From an uncultured Prochlorococcus sp. (lineage in GTDB: Bacteria; Cyanobacteriota; Cyanobacteriia; PCC-6307; Cyanobiaceae): a DNA stretch of 64,000 nucleotides. Each line of letters begins with the position of its first letter. Position 1 is the stretch's first letter. Where the stretch lies: the NCBI GenBank assembly GCA_902519235.1, contig CABYJE010000002.1, positions 62,001 through 126,000 of the forward strand, in the 5' to 3' direction. A program made the position numbers and the translations under genes. Shown in pieces: positions 18,186-28,170 of this stretch. A model generated the notes under the pieces. The model did no database searches, was not told the origin of the DNA, and saw nothing but the letters and a program-made list of their open reading frames with translations.

Positions 18186-19517
18186 CTAATTCTCCTTTGA
18201 AATGTTTTTTCTCACTTGATGACCTATGTCGTTTCTAAAATAAATGCCATCAAAATTAATTTCATTTAAGTTTTTGTATGCTTTTTCAAAAGCCATATCG
18301 AAATCTTTATCTTGACAGACAATACTCAAGACTCTTCCCCCATCTGTTAACAATTCTCCATTTTTACTTATAGAAGTGCCGGAGTCGAAAATCTGACAGT
18401 CAGTTGGGTCTATATTTCCAATTTCTATTGGAAAACCAGTTTTATATTCATTAGGGTAACCTTTTGAGGTAGCTATTACACATCCACTGACTTTATTAGC
18501 TATGTCTATTTTTTCATTTCCTGTTAATTTCCCCATTGCACACTTCTGTAAAATAACTACAAAATTTTTATCTAGTAGAGGCATAATGGTCTGACACTCT
18601 GGATCACCGAATCTGCAGTTATATTCTATAACCTTAGGCCCAGACTTCGTGATCATCAGACCAAAATATATAACTCCTCGATAATCGATATTTTTTCTTC
18701 TTAATTCATCAATTGTGGGTTTAATTATTTTTTTAATAATTTCCTTGAGGAGATTTGTTGTTATGAGTGGGGTAGGGGAGTAGGCACCCATCCCACCAGT
18801 ATTTGGACCCTCATCTTTTTCATTCAAACGTTTATGATCTTGCGCTGTTGGAAGTAAGACATATTTTTCTCCATCACAAAGTGCAAAAATTGAAACTTCT
18901 GGTCCTTGAATTTTCTCTTCTAGAACTACTACTTGCCCTGATTCACCAAATTTACCATTTAAAATTGCTTTTGTGGCTTCTATAGACTCATCTTTTGATT
19001 TAGGAATAAAAACTCCTTTCCCTGATGCTAATCCATCAGCTTTTACTACTAGAGGATCTCTAGAACTATTAATAATCTTCACTGCCTCTTCAAAAGAGTC
19101 TATCTCCCATGATTTTGAGGTTGGAATATTAGCTTTTTTCATGAATTCTTTCGCCCAAGATTTACTGTATTCTAATTTTGCCCCATCTTGATTTGGGCCA
19201 AATACATCGAAATCATTCTTACGAAGATAATCTCCCAAACCAGCCGCTAATGGAATCTCTGGTCCAATTACAACTAAATCAATCTCTAGAGATTTAAGAT
19301 TATTGATTAAGTCTTTTTTGTCAGTTATGTCTAAATTAATCCTCATACACTTTTTTATTTTCTCTGATCCACCATTACCTGGTGAGAGATATATTTTTTT
19401 AATCAACTCATTTTTTTGAATAGCCCAACCTAATGAATTTTCTCTACCTCCACTTCCAATTATTAAAATATTTTCAAGTTTTTTATTAATCTCAGGAATT
19501 GTTGAATTAAAATTCAT
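18186..19517 (-). CDS. purD: Phosphoribosylamine-glycine ligase (GAR synthetase)
   Basis: 443 residues. Joins glycine to phosphoribosylamine with ATP in purine synthesis. Starts with the NILIIGSGGRENSLGWA motif (N-domain), followed by ATP-grasp elements (KADGLASGKGV; GPEVSIFALCDG; NTGGMGAYSP) and the metal-binding EYNCRFGDPECQ. The nblS kinase follows 3 bp after its stop, suggesting co-transcription. Divergent from purC with 142 bp between, a plausible shared purine promoter region. Confidence 0.96.
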   Translation of the reverse strand: MNFNSTIPEINKKLENILIIGSGGRENSLGWAIQKNELIKKIYLSPGNGGSEKIKKCMRINLDITDKKDLINNLKSLEIDLVVIGPEIPLAAGLGDYLRKNDFDVFGPNQDGAKLEYSKSWAKEFMKKANIPTSKSWEIDSFEEAVKIINSSRDPLVVKADGLASGKGVFIPKSKDESIEATKAILNGKFGESGQVVVLEEKIQGPEVSIFALCDGEKYVLLPTAQDHKRLNEKDEGPNTGGMGAYSPTPLITTNLLKEIIKKIIKPTIDELRRKNIDYRGVIYFGLMITKSGPKVIEYNCRFGDPECQTIMPLLDKNFVVILQKCAMGKLTGNEKIDIANKVSGCVIATSKGYPNEYKTGFPIEIGNIDPTDCQIFDSGTSISKNGELLTDGGRVLSIVCQDKDFDMAFEKAYKNLNEINFDGIYFRNDIGHQVRKNISKEN

Positions 19518-19659
19518 AATTACATTATATTCTTAATTACCAATATTAAAAATGGAATACCAATTTAAGATGGGTTGACAAGATTCTTAGAATTAAGATA
19601 ATTACAATTGCTAATTAATAACTTAATTATATTCTACTTTAATTATCAAAAGACTACTT

Positions 19660-20397
19660 ATGAATAATAAACTCGAATTAATTTATGAAGGAAAAGCTAA
19701 AAAGATATACTCACATGAAGATTCAGAAAAAGTGATTATCGAATTTAAAGACGATGCAACTGCTTTTAATGCATTAAAGAAAGCTCAGTTTAAAGGCAAA
19801 GGTGAATTAAACTGTCTTATTACATCAAAAATATTCGAATTTCTCATTAATAATGGGATACAAACTCACTTTATTGGTTTACGCAATAATAATTCAATCA
19901 TTGCCCAGAAAATAAAAATTATTCCACTTGAAATAGTCTTGAGAAATAAGGCTTATGGGTCTATTTGCAAGCAAACTACCTTAATTCCAGGAACATCATT
20001 AAATGAACCATTAATTGATCTCTATTTTAAAAATGATGAATTAAATGATCCTCTTTTAACTAAAAATAGAATTAGATTACTTAATATTATAAGTAATGAA
20101 GATTTAGAACTTATTGAGAAAATTACGTTATCAATAAACAAATTATTAAAAGATTTTTTCTTAAACATTAATCTTGACCTTGTGGATTTTAAGTTAGAGT
20201 TTGGTAAGAATCCATCTGGTCAAATAGTATTAGCTGATGAATTTAGTCCTGACAATTGTAGATTATGGGATCTTAATCCGGTAGATGTTAAAATGAAGAG
20301 TCTGGATAAAGATCGATTCAGAAATGATTTAGGTGGTCTTATTGAAGCCTATACTGAAATTAACAACAGGATAGATAATTTCTTTAACTCTCAATAA
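19660..20397 (+). CDS. purC: SAICAR synthetase
   Basis: 245 residues. Condenses CAIR with aspartate in purine biosynthesis. Opening LIYEGKAKKIYSHEDSEKVIIEFKDDATAFN and the LADEFSPDNCRLWD block (about 190-203) are diagnostic. It faces purD head to head and precedes the Omp85 gene by about 30 bp on the same strand. Confidence 0.97.
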   Translation: MNNKLELIYEGKAKKIYSHEDSEKVIIEFKDDATAFNALKKAQFKGKGELNCLITSKIFEFLINNGIQTHFIGLRNNNSIIAQKIKIIPLEIVLRNKAYGSICKQTTLIPGTSLNEPLIDLYFKNDELNDPLLTKNRIRLLNIISNEDLELIEKITLSINKLLKDFFLNINLDLVDFKLEFGKNPSGQIVLADEFSPDNCRLWDLNPVDVKMKSLDKDRFRNDLGGLIEAYTEINNRIDNFFNSQ

Positions 20398-20428
20398 ATC
20401 TCTTTTGTAATTTTTGATTAAGAACCCC

Positions 20429-22708
20429 ATGCAAAATCAATCGATTAATTTTAAGAATTTATGTTCAAGTATAGGTTTATTTACATTTTTTTTAATTTTT
20501 TGCGGCTATGAACTAAAGGCTGAGCCTTTAAGCGCGTCTGAAAAAAAATATGTGGATTCTAATAAAATAAAATGGATTAGGTTCTATGAGTTTAGTAAAA
20601 ATAAAGAAATTGAAGCTGTAAAAAAAGATTTTGTAGAACCTAATAATCAATTGATAAATAATCATACAACGGAAGAGATTTTAGGAAATAAAGAATTAGA
20701 AGTTATTGATAAGATTAATCAGAAATCAGATTTACCGACCACATCATTTCCACAATCTTTAGAAGGTTTAAAAAATATTTTTGTAGCTAGTACAGAAGAA
20801 GAAAGTAATGTTCTTATTTCAGAAATTATTATAGAGGGATGGGAAGATCATCCTGAGGGCAGAAAGTTAGAGCTTGCCGCTTATGATTCTATGAGTATTA
20901 AGCCTGGAAGCATCATAAATAATCAAATTCTAAATAAAGACTTAAATGCAATATATGCCAGTGGATTGTTTTCGGGAGTTAAAATAAAATCTGAAGATGG
21001 GCCATTAGGGGTGAGACTTATTGTAAATATAGTTCCTAATCCAATTTTGAAGAAAGTTGAACTTAAACAAATAAGTTCTGTAATCTCCAATGCAGACGTA
21101 GACGAAATTTTTAATAATTCTTATGGCAAGACTCTTAACCTAAATGAATTACAAAAAAAAATAGAAATAATTAAAAATCGTTATGAAAGTCAAGGTTATT
21201 CTTTAGCCAGAATAAATGGCCCAGAAAGAATCTCTGACGACGGATTAGTAATATTAAATGTTTCTGAAGGTTTGATATCAAACATTGAGTTGAGATTCCA
21301 AGGAGCTGATGGAGAAATAGTGGTTGATGGTAAACCCAGAAAAGGAAAAACAAAAGACTGGGTTATAAAAAGAGAACTTAAAACAAAACCTGGTGCCATA
21401 TTTAATAGAAATATTTTAGAAGAAGATATTAAAAGACTATATGCCACTTCACTTTTTAATGATGTCAAGGTTTCTCTCGGCCCTGATAATTTAAACCCCG
21501 GTCAAGTAATAATTTTTTTAGACTTAAGTGAGCAAAGAACAGGATCATTAACTGGAGGCCTTGGTTATAGCAATTCTGCAGGTATCTTTGCATCTATTGG
21601 TTTACAGGAGACCAATGCATTTGGTAGGGCATACGCCACAAATGTAAACCTGAATTTTGGGGAGTATGCAACAACTTATAATTTTTCTTTAACTGATCCG
21701 TGGATTAAGGGTGATAAGCATAGAACTTCTTTTAGAACAAATGTTTTTCTAAGTAGGGATTATCCGCAAGAATTTAAAAGTGAAAATAACGGGAAAATAT
21801 ATGCCGTAAATAATAAAACAACATCTAGTTCTGATACTTTTTCATCAATAGTTTTAGAAAAAACTGGGGGTGGATTTTCTTTCTCAAGGCCCCTTAATGG
21901 AGGGGATCCATTTAAGGTTGCAAAATGGAGAGCTTTAGCAGGAATGAATTTCAAGAGGGTAAAGATGATTGATGGTGGCGGTAACAAAAAACCTTTTGGT
22001 GATATGACCCCAACGACAGGTAATGTTAGCGATATTATCTGTATTGGATACACCCCAGATGATGGTTCATGCCCTGATGAAAACACATTAGTAAGTTTTA
22101 TAGCTAGTACATCTAGAAATAATTTGAATAATTCTGTAAACCCAACTTCAGGAAATAAATTAAGTTTTGGTACTGAACAGTTTGTTCCAATTGGGGAAAA
22201 TGCTCCAACTTTTAATAGAATAAGAGCCTCGTATTCTTACTTTATACCAACAAAATTGATTAATTTAACCAAAGCATGTAGGACGTCTAGTAATTCTGAT
22301 GATGAGGATTGTCCACAAGCATTAGGTTTCCAATTAAAGGCTGGAACTATTTTTGGAGAATTGCCTCCTTATGAAGCATTTTGTATGGGTGGGACATCAT
22401 CAATAAGAGGTTGGGGTTCTTGTGATTTAGCTGTAAGTAAAAGTTTTGTTGAGGGCACAGCAGAATATAGATTCCCTATTTGGAGAATAATATCGGGAGC
22501 ATTGTTTGTTGATGCAGGAAGTGATTTAGGTACTCAAAAGGATGTTCCGGGGAAACCTGGTAAATTATTGAAGAAATCAGGTTCTGGTTTTTCACTAGGT
22601 GGGGGAGTTGGAGTAAAAACACCAATCGGTCCATTAAGATTAGATGTTGCTAGTAAAGATCTAAGTGGAGATTGGAGATATACACTTGGCGTTGGATGGA
22701 AGTTTTAA
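20429..22708 (+). CDS. bamA: Omp85/BamA family outer-membrane assembly protein
   Basis: About 759 residues. The first in-frame ATG (20429) is used; a TTG five codons upstream (20414) is also possible. A signal peptide (SIGLFTFFLIFCGYELKA, ending about residue 32) is followed by a linker, POTRA domains (about 130-385, including ISEIIIEGWEDHPEGRKLE, VELKQISSVISNADVDEIF, NRYESQGYSLARI and LKTKPGAIFNRNILEEDIKRLYATSLFNDV) and a 16-strand barrel starting at TGSLTGGLGYSNSAGIF, containing MGGTSSIRGW (RGW loop 6), and ending with a C-terminal Phe. It inserts beta-barrel proteins in the outer membrane. First gene of the lipid A cluster, its stop touching lpxC. Confidence 0.93.
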   Translation: MQNQSINFKNLCSSIGLFTFFLIFCGYELKAEPLSASEKKYVDSNKIKWIRFYEFSKNKEIEAVKKDFVEPNNQLINNHTTEEILGNKELEVIDKINQKSDLPTTSFPQSLEGLKNIFVASTEEESNVLISEIIIEGWEDHPEGRKLELAAYDSMSIKPGSIINNQILNKDLNAIYASGLFSGVKIKSEDGPLGVRLIVNIVPNPILKKVELKQISSVISNADVDEIFNNSYGKTLNLNELQKKIEIIKNRYESQGYSLARINGPERISDDGLVILNVSEGLISNIELRFQGADGEIVVDGKPRKGKTKDWVIKRELKTKPGAIFNRNILEEDIKRLYATSLFNDVKVSLGPDNLNPGQVIIFLDLSEQRTGSLTGGLGYSNSAGIFASIGLQETNAFGRAYATNVNLNFGEYATTYNFSLTDPWIKGDKHRTSFRTNVFLSRDYPQEFKSENNGKIYAVNNKTTSSSDTFSSIVLEKTGGGFSFSRPLNGGDPFKVAKWRALAGMNFKRVKMIDGGGNKKPFGDMTPTTGNVSDIICIGYTPDDGSCPDENTLVSFIASTSRNNLNNSVNPTSGNKLSFGTEQFVPIGENAPTFNRIRASYSYFIPTKLINLTKACRTSSNSDDEDCPQALGFQLKAGTIFGELPPYEAFCMGGTSSIRGWGSCDLAVSKSFVEGTAEYRFPIWRIISGALFVDAGSDLGTQKDVPGKPGKLLKKSGSGFSLGGGVGVKTPIGPLRLDVASKDLSGDWRYTLGVGWKF

Positions 22709-23545
22709 GTGTTTTCTTGGCCTACTAATTATAATTCTTGCTATACCTTGGCTGGTAGTATCTCCAAAGAAGGTATCGGTCTTCATAGTGGAGAAAAAAC
22801 AAGTGTTAAAATCTCTGCTTATGAAAAAGAGGGATTTTATGTTTCTTTTAGGGATAAACCTAAAGAAATTTTTAAACTAACTCAAGATTTAATTGGAAGT
22901 ACTATGCTCTGTACGGCAGTTAAATTAGGAGGGAGAAATTTATATACAATTGAACATTTATTATCTTCAATCGCTGGATGCGGGTTAAGTTATATCCATA
23001 TTGAGGTTGATGGTAAAGAGATCCCGCTTCTAGATGGTTCAGCAATTCAATGGGTTAAAGCTTTTGAAGAAGTAGGGATAAAAAAGGCACCTAAACCAGA
23101 TAATTTCTGCCCAGATATTAATAAATCAATTATTTTAAATAAAGAGGACTCAGTTATAGCCGCAACGCCTGCTGAAAAGATTACTATCATATCTACAATA
23201 AGTTTTCCTTATAAAGCAATTGGGAATCAAACTTTTGTGATTGATTTAAATCCAAAAAGTTTTGTTGAAATGATTGCTCCAGCAAGAACATTTGGTTTTA
23301 AGGATCAATTTCAAGAATTAAGTGAACTTGGATTAATAAAAGGAGGAAATTTGGAAAATGCACTCGTTTGTGATGGTGATGGATGGGTAAATCCACCATT
23401 AAGATTTGATGATGAACCAATAAGACATAAAATTTTGGACCTCATTGGGGACTTGGCTTTGGTAGGGTTACCTAGGGCACAAATTTTAGTTTATAAAGGA
23501 TCACATTCTTTAAACGCTTTATTGGCTTCATCTCTAAAAAATTAA
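22709..23545 (+). CDS. lpxC: UDP-3-O-acyl-N-acetylglucosamine deacetylase
   Basis: 278 residues from a GTG that directly follows the Omp85 TAA. Deacetylates the acylated UDP-GlcNAc, the committed step of lipid A synthesis, with zinc. Zinc ligands are visible in TIEHLLSS and in IRHKILDLIGDLAL (H and D), and the GIGLHSG motif is near the N-terminus. Next gene is fabZ, 18 bp on. Confidence 0.95.
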   Translation: MFSWPTNYNSCYTLAGSISKEGIGLHSGEKTSVKISAYEKEGFYVSFRDKPKEIFKLTQDLIGSTMLCTAVKLGGRNLYTIEHLLSSIAGCGLSYIHIEVDGKEIPLLDGSAIQWVKAFEEVGIKKAPKPDNFCPDINKSIILNKEDSVIAATPAEKITIISTISFPYKAIGNQTFVIDLNPKSFVEMIAPARTFGFKDQFQELSELGLIKGGNLENALVCDGDGWVNPPLRFDDEPIRHKILDLIGDLALVGLPRAQILVYKGSHSLNALLASSLKN

Positions 23546-23563
23546 CTTTATTATTAAATTGTT

Positions 23564-24022
23564 TTGGAAAACAAATTATCCAGTGAAAATAATGAAATCT
23601 CTTCTGAGAAAATACTAGGTTTATTGCCGCACAGATATCCTTTTGCTCTTGTGGATAAAGTAATTGAACATATTCCTGGGGAGCGAGCTGTTGCAGTAAA
23701 AAATGTAACTATAAATGAACCTCAATTTCAAGGACACTTTCCTGAAAGGCCTTTAATGCCTGGAGTTCTTATTGTTGAATCTATGGCTCAAGTTGGGGGG
23801 ATAATAGTAACCCAAATGCCAGATCTCCCTAAAGGACTTTTTGTTTTTGCTGGAATCAATAATGTTAAATTTAGAAAACCTGTTGTCCCTGGAGATCAAT
23901 TGATAATTACTTGTGAATTAAGGAGTATTAAAAGACAAAGATTTGGAAAGGTTCAAGGTGAGGCGCACGTTGATGGTAAGTTGGTGTGTGCCGGAGAATT
24001 AATGTTTTCATTAGTTGATTAA
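23564..24022 (+). CDS. fabZ: 3-hydroxyacyl-ACP dehydratase FabZ
   Basis: 152 residues from a TTG codon; there is no ATG before the core, so a TTG start is the best available. Dehydrates 3-hydroxyacyl-ACP in fatty acid elongation. The hot-dog fold signature [12 protein letters not shown] holds the catalytic His and [20 protein letters not shown] the Glu. Placement between lpxC and lpxA links acyl-chain supply to lipid A. Confidence 0.95.
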   Translation: MENKLSSENNEISSEKILGLLPHRYPFALVDKVIEHIPGERAVAVKNVTINEPQFQGHFPERPLMPGVLIVESMAQVGGIIVTQMPDLPKGLFVFAGINNVKFRKPVVPGDQLIITCELRSIKRQRFGKVQGEAHVDGKLVCAGELMFSLVD

Positions 24023-24026
24023 GGAA

Positions 24027-24869
24027 ATGGAGAATAATAATACTGAATTAAAGGCAGGGTTTAGTGGTGTAAAAGTGCATCCAAACGCTTTTGTAGATCC
24101 AAGTTCTAAATTACATGATGGGGTCGTTATTTCTCAAGGAGCTATTATCGGTCCTGACGTGACTATAGGTAAAGGCACAGAAATCGGACCAAATGCTGTT
24201 ATTACAGGAAGAACTCAAATTGGGGCTAATAATAAAGTTTTCCCAAATGTTTTTATAGGTCTTGACCCTCAAGATCTTAAATATAAAGGTGCCCCTACCG
24301 AAGTAATTATTGGAGATAATAATACTTTCAGAGAATGCGTAACTATTAATAAAGCAACTGATGAAGGAGAAAAAACTATTATTGGCAATAATAATTTGTT
24401 AATGGCTTATACTCACATAGGCCATAATTGTGTACTTGGAAACAGGATAGTTTTATCAAATAGTATTCAAGTTGCTGGCCATGTAAAAATTGAAGATAAA
24501 GCTATTATCGGTGGCTGTTTAGGTATCCATCAATTTGTACATATTGGATATTTAGCCATGGTTGGAGGAATGACAAGAGTTGATAGAGATGTCCCTCCTT
24601 TTTGTTTGGCCGAAGGACATCCTGGAAGATTAAGAGGTCTTAATAGGATTGGAATTAAAAGAAGTGGTTTGTTAGAAAATAAAGATTTTGACTTAAAATT
24701 ACTTCAAAGTACATGGAATCTTCTTTTTAAATCAAATGATGCAATTACAAATTCATTAGAGAAAGCAATGAAAGGAGAATTAGATTTTTCATCTTCTAAA
24801 TTATGTAGTTTTTTAAAAGAATCAATAACTAAGGAAAGACGCGGACCAATGCCTGGCATGAATTTATGA
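24027..24869 (+). CDS. lpxA: UDP-N-acetylglucosamine acyltransferase
   Basis: About 280 residues from the ATG at 24027; the open frame could begin at an upstream TTG (24015) inside fabZ, which seems less likely. Adds the first 3-hydroxyacyl chain to UDP-GlcNAc. Left-handed beta-helix hexapeptide repeats (IGPDVTIG, IGPNAVI, IGANNKVF) run from about 10 to 190, with the catalytic-His region around AYTHIGHNC and IHQFVHIG. The C-terminal helical part ends in RRGPMPGM. lpxB begins at the overlapping ATGA (4 nt overlap). Confidence 0.95.
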   Translation: MENNNTELKAGFSGVKVHPNAFVDPSSKLHDGVVISQGAIIGPDVTIGKGTEIGPNAVITGRTQIGANNKVFPNVFIGLDPQDLKYKGAPTEVIIGDNNTFRECVTINKATDEGEKTIIGNNNLLMAYTHIGHNCVLGNRIVLSNSIQVAGHVKIEDKAIIGGCLGIHQFVHIGYLAMVGGMTRVDRDVPPFCLAEGHPGRLRGLNRIGIKRSGLLENKDFDLKLLQSTWNLLFKSNDAITNSLEKAMKGELDFSSSKLCSFLKESITKERRGPMPGMNL

Positions 24870-26044
24870 AAAAAAAAATATTTATAAGTACTGGTGAAGT
24901 CTCAGGAGATTTGCATGGGAGTTTATTATCAAAAGCATTATTTGATGAAGCGAAAAAAAAATCTATAGATTTAGAAATTTGTGGATTAGGTGGTGAAAGG
25001 ATGAAGAAAGAAGGTGTTCAAATTCTTCAAGATACAACATCTATTAGTGCAATAGGAATTTGGGAGGCTTTACCTCTTATTCTTCCGACAATAAGAATTC
25101 AAAGAAGATTTTATAAATTACTAAAAAAATATCCTCCAGATTGTTTGATTTTAATAGACTATATGGGGCCAAATATTAATATTGGGACAAAATTAAAAAG
25201 ATCGAGAATCAATATTCCAATTTACTATTACATAGCTCCACAAGAATGGGCGTGGAGAGTTGGAAATAATAGTACTACAAATTTAATAAATTTTTCAGAT
25301 AAAATCTTCGCGATTTTTAAGCAGGAAGCAAAATTCTATAAAAGGAGAGGTGGAAATGTTTCTTGGGTTGGACATCCAATGCTTGATTTGAAGAAAAAAC
25401 TACCATCCAAGAAAGTTTCTAGAACAATTCTAAAACTTAAAGCAGAGCAAAATATCTTACTTTTAATGCCTGCATCAAGACCACAAGAGTTGAAATATAT
25501 ATTACCTACTTTTTTGAAAACTGCCAAAAAATTACAATTAAGATATCCAAGTCTTGTTGTTTATATTCCATCTTGTAGAGGGGTTTTTGATAAAAAATTT
25601 AGGCAGGGTTTAGAAAAAAATGCAATTAAAGGTAAAGTTATTTCTCAACAAGATTATTCTGAATTTATGCCTTATATTTATTCATTAACAAAACTAGCAT
25701 TGTGCAAATCAGGTACAGTTAATATGGAGTTGGCTTTATATGGAATACCACAGATTATTGGATACAGAGTAAGTAGAGTTACTGCTTTTATTGCAAAAAG
25801 AATTCTCAATTTTAAAGTAAGGTTTATTTCTCCAGTAAATCTTTTATTAAAAAAATTTATAATACCTGAGTTTGTCCAGAAAAATTTTAATGAAGAGAAA
25901 ATTTTTTATAAAGCTTCTAGGCTGCTGGATCTGAAATCAGAAAAAGTAAAAATCAAAAAAGGTTATTCTCATTTAAAAGAAGAATTAGGAGAGGAAGGAG
26001 TAGTTGATAGAGCAGCCAAAGAAATTATCAATTCAATTATGTGA
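24866..26044 (+). CDS. lpxB: Lipid-A-disaccharide synthase
   Basis: 392 residues. Joins two acylated glucosamines to make the lipid A disaccharide. Opening IFISTGEVSGDLHGSLL, then ICGLGGERMK, IDYMGPNINIG, YYIAPQEWAWR and the C-terminal donor-binding block LCKSGTVNMELALYGIP are characteristic of GT19. Translationally coupled to lpxA and followed after 16 nt by msrA. Confidence 0.95.
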   Translation: MKKKIFISTGEVSGDLHGSLLSKALFDEAKKKSIDLEICGLGGERMKKEGVQILQDTTSISAIGIWEALPLILPTIRIQRRFYKLLKKYPPDCLILIDYMGPNINIGTKLKRSRINIPIYYYIAPQEWAWRVGNNSTTNLINFSDKIFAIFKQEAKFYKRRGGNVSWVGHPMLDLKKKLPSKKVSRTILKLKAEQNILLLMPASRPQELKYILPTFLKTAKKLQLRYPSLVVYIPSCRGVFDKKFRQGLEKNAIKGKVISQQDYSEFMPYIYSLTKLALCKSGTVNMELALYGIPQIIGYRVSRVTAFIAKRILNFKVRFISPVNLLLKKFIIPEFVQKNFNEEKIFYKASRLLDLKSEKVKIKKGYSHLKEELGEEGVVDRAAKEIINSIM

Positions 26045-26060
26045 ACTTTATAATAAAAAG

Positions 26061-26663
26061 ATGAAATTTTTCTTACCTTTAATAGTTGCTTTTTCAATAT
26101 TAATTAATCCTGTAAATACTTTTGCAGAGGAATTGATTCTTGCAGGAGGATGTTTTTGGTGTTTAGAACATGATTTAGAGTCATTAAAAGGGATAAATTT
26201 TGTTCAAAGTGGCTATTCAGGTGGGGATTTAAAAAATCCTACCTATGAAAATCATGAGGGTCATCAGGAAGTAGTTTTGGTGGACTATGATTCCAAATTG
26301 GTAACTTTACCTGAGATACTTAGGCTATATTTAAGAAATATTGATCCTCTTGACGGAAAGGGTCAATTTTGTGATCGTGGAGATTCTTATAGGCCAGTGA
26401 TCTTTTTTAAAGATAAAATTGAGGAAAGTGATGCAAAAAATGCAATTGTTTCGGCATCTAATGAATTAAGAGTGCCATTAGAAAAAATATCTGTTGAACT
26501 AAAATCAAAAGGTCAATTTTGGTTGGCTGAAGAATATCATCAGGATTTTGCTGAGAGAAATGAATTAAAATACAAGATTTATAGATTCTCGTGCGGGAGA
26601 GATCAGAAATTGGATAAATTATGGGGGGATAACGCTAGATCAACAAATCTTTGGATTGAATGA
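26061..26663 (+). CDS. msrA: Peptide methionine sulfoxide reductase A, apparently exported
   Basis: 200 residues from the ATG at 26061. The longer frame (starting within lpxB at 26004) is less likely because this Met begins a clean signal peptide: MKFFLPLIVAFSILINPVNTFA. The mature enzyme begins LILAGGCFWCLEHDLESL, with the catalytic Cys in GCFWC, then VQSGYSGG, HEGHQEVV and AEEYHQDF, all MsrA landmarks. Reduces methionine-S-sulfoxide in proteins. An exported form would act in the periplasm or lumen, where HOCl- or singlet-oxygen-derived damage occurs. It ends the lpx operon and is convergent with pepA. Confidence 0.88.
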   Translation: MKFFLPLIVAFSILINPVNTFAEELILAGGCFWCLEHDLESLKGINFVQSGYSGGDLKNPTYENHEGHQEVVLVDYDSKLVTLPEILRLYLRNIDPLDGKGQFCDRGDSYRPVIFFKDKIEESDAKNAIVSASNELRVPLEKISVELKSKGQFWLAEEYHQDFAERNELKYKIYRFSCGRDQKLDKLWGDNARSTNLWIE

Positions 26664-26673
26664 TTTTAAATAA

Positions 26674-28146
26674 TTATTTATTCTTAATCCATTGAACAAG
26701 AGTTTTAACTCCAAAACCGGTTGCACCTGATGGATTTATCCCTTTATTCTTATCAGTCCAACAAGTTCCAGCAATATCAATATGGGCCCATTTAATCTCT
26801 TCATCAAAGAATTCCTCTAAAAACAAAGCAGCAGTTATAGACCCACCTGCTCTAGGACCTGTATTTTTCATGTCAGCTATATGAGACTTTAGCCCTTCTT
26901 TATAGGATTTTTGTAAAGGCATTCGCCATAACTCTTCCCCAGCCATGGCTGATGCTGCTTTTAGATCATTTGCCAGATCATTATTATTGCTCCAAAATCC
27001 TGCTACATCATTACCTAATGCAACAACAATAGCTCCTGTTAAAGTAGCGAGATCTATTATTGAGTCCGGTTTTAAATTGGATGCGTAAGTTAAAGCATCG
27101 GCTAATGTGAGTCTACCCTCTGCATCCGTGTTATTTATTTCAATTGTCTTACCATTAGATGCCTTAACTACATCTCCAGGATGTACTGCAGATCCATTTA
27201 TCATGTTTTCGCAAGCTGCCACAATAAAATGTATTTCTAATCCCTTTGGTTTTATTGCTCCAAGTGCTTTTGCTGCTCCTAAAACTGCAGCGCTTCCGCC
27301 CATATCATATTTCATCATTTCAATTTGAGAGGCTCCTACTTTCAGATTGTATCCTCCAGAATCAAAGGTTAAACCTTTCCCAACAAGAGCAATCTTTTCT
27401 TTTATAGGCCCATCTGATTTCAAAGTGAGATGTATGAATTTAGGATCTAGATCAGAACCTTTTGCCACAGCTAAATATGCACCCATTCCTAAATCTTCGC
27501 AATCTTTTGCCTCTAAAATTTTTACTTCCAAACCATGATCTTTAGCTATTTGCGAAGCTTGCATAGACATTTGCTTTGGGGTAAGACTATTTGGAGGGGC
27601 GGCTACAAGTCTTCTTGCTAGTTCTACACCTTCACATATTTTTTCTGTGTCTTCAAAGCTGATATTCTCAAATTTCTTGAAATTCAAAAACTCTATTTCT
27701 TTAAGAACTTTCTCTTCATCTTTTTTCTTGTTAAATCTATTGTCCTTATAAGCAGATAATCTGGCTGACTCAGCTAATTGATTTATTTCTAGTTTTGAAT
27801 TTATTAATTCCCAAGGTAACAAGATGCTGATTTTTTCATTTTTATCAACAGTTTTCCTAATTTGATTTCCTATGGAGTTTTCTATATCACTTTTTTTTAG
27901 ATCTTTCGATTTGCCAAGACCAACAATGATTAAAGTTTCTAATTTTTGATCTAAAAATTCAAAGCTTAGAGTTTTTCCTTTTTCTCCTTTGAATTTTTTT
28001 TGAGTAACTTTTTTTAGTAATAATTTTGGGTCAACAACGAATTTTATTTTTTCAAGTTGGCTTGCAATTTCTTCCTCTAAAACTCCAAAAATTAATGAAG
28101 CACCTTGCCAGTTATCTAGATTTTGTTGGAATGTGGAAAATTGCAT
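26674..28146 (-). CDS. pepA: Leucyl aminopeptidase (M17)
   Basis: 490 residues. Removes N-terminal amino acids; a cytosolic hexamer using two metal ions. The C-terminal catalytic domain has [13 protein letters not shown], the M17 signature [14 protein letters not shown] and [17 protein letters not shown]. The N-terminal macrodomain-like part (1-170) is more variable, as usual. Convergent with msrA and 24 bp downstream of the GIY-YIG-like gene. Confidence 0.95.
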   Translation of the reverse strand: MQFSTFQQNLDNWQGASLIFGVLEEEIASQLEKIKFVVDPKLLLKKVTQKKFKGEKGKTLSFEFLDQKLETLIIVGLGKSKDLKKSDIENSIGNQIRKTVDKNEKISILLPWELINSKLEINQLAESARLSAYKDNRFNKKKDEEKVLKEIEFLNFKKFENISFEDTEKICEGVELARRLVAAPPNSLTPKQMSMQASQIAKDHGLEVKILEAKDCEDLGMGAYLAVAKGSDLDPKFIHLTLKSDGPIKEKIALVGKGLTFDSGGYNLKVGASQIEMMKYDMGGSAAVLGAAKALGAIKPKGLEIHFIVAACENMINGSAVHPGDVVKASNGKTIEINNTDAEGRLTLADALTYASNLKPDSIIDLATLTGAIVVALGNDVAGFWSNNNDLANDLKAASAMAGEELWRMPLQKSYKEGLKSHIADMKNTGPRAGGSITAALFLEEFFDEEIKWAHIDIAGTCWTDKNKGINPSGATGFGVKTLVQWIKNK

Positions 28147-28170
28147 TTGTAAAATGGATTTAATTAACTT

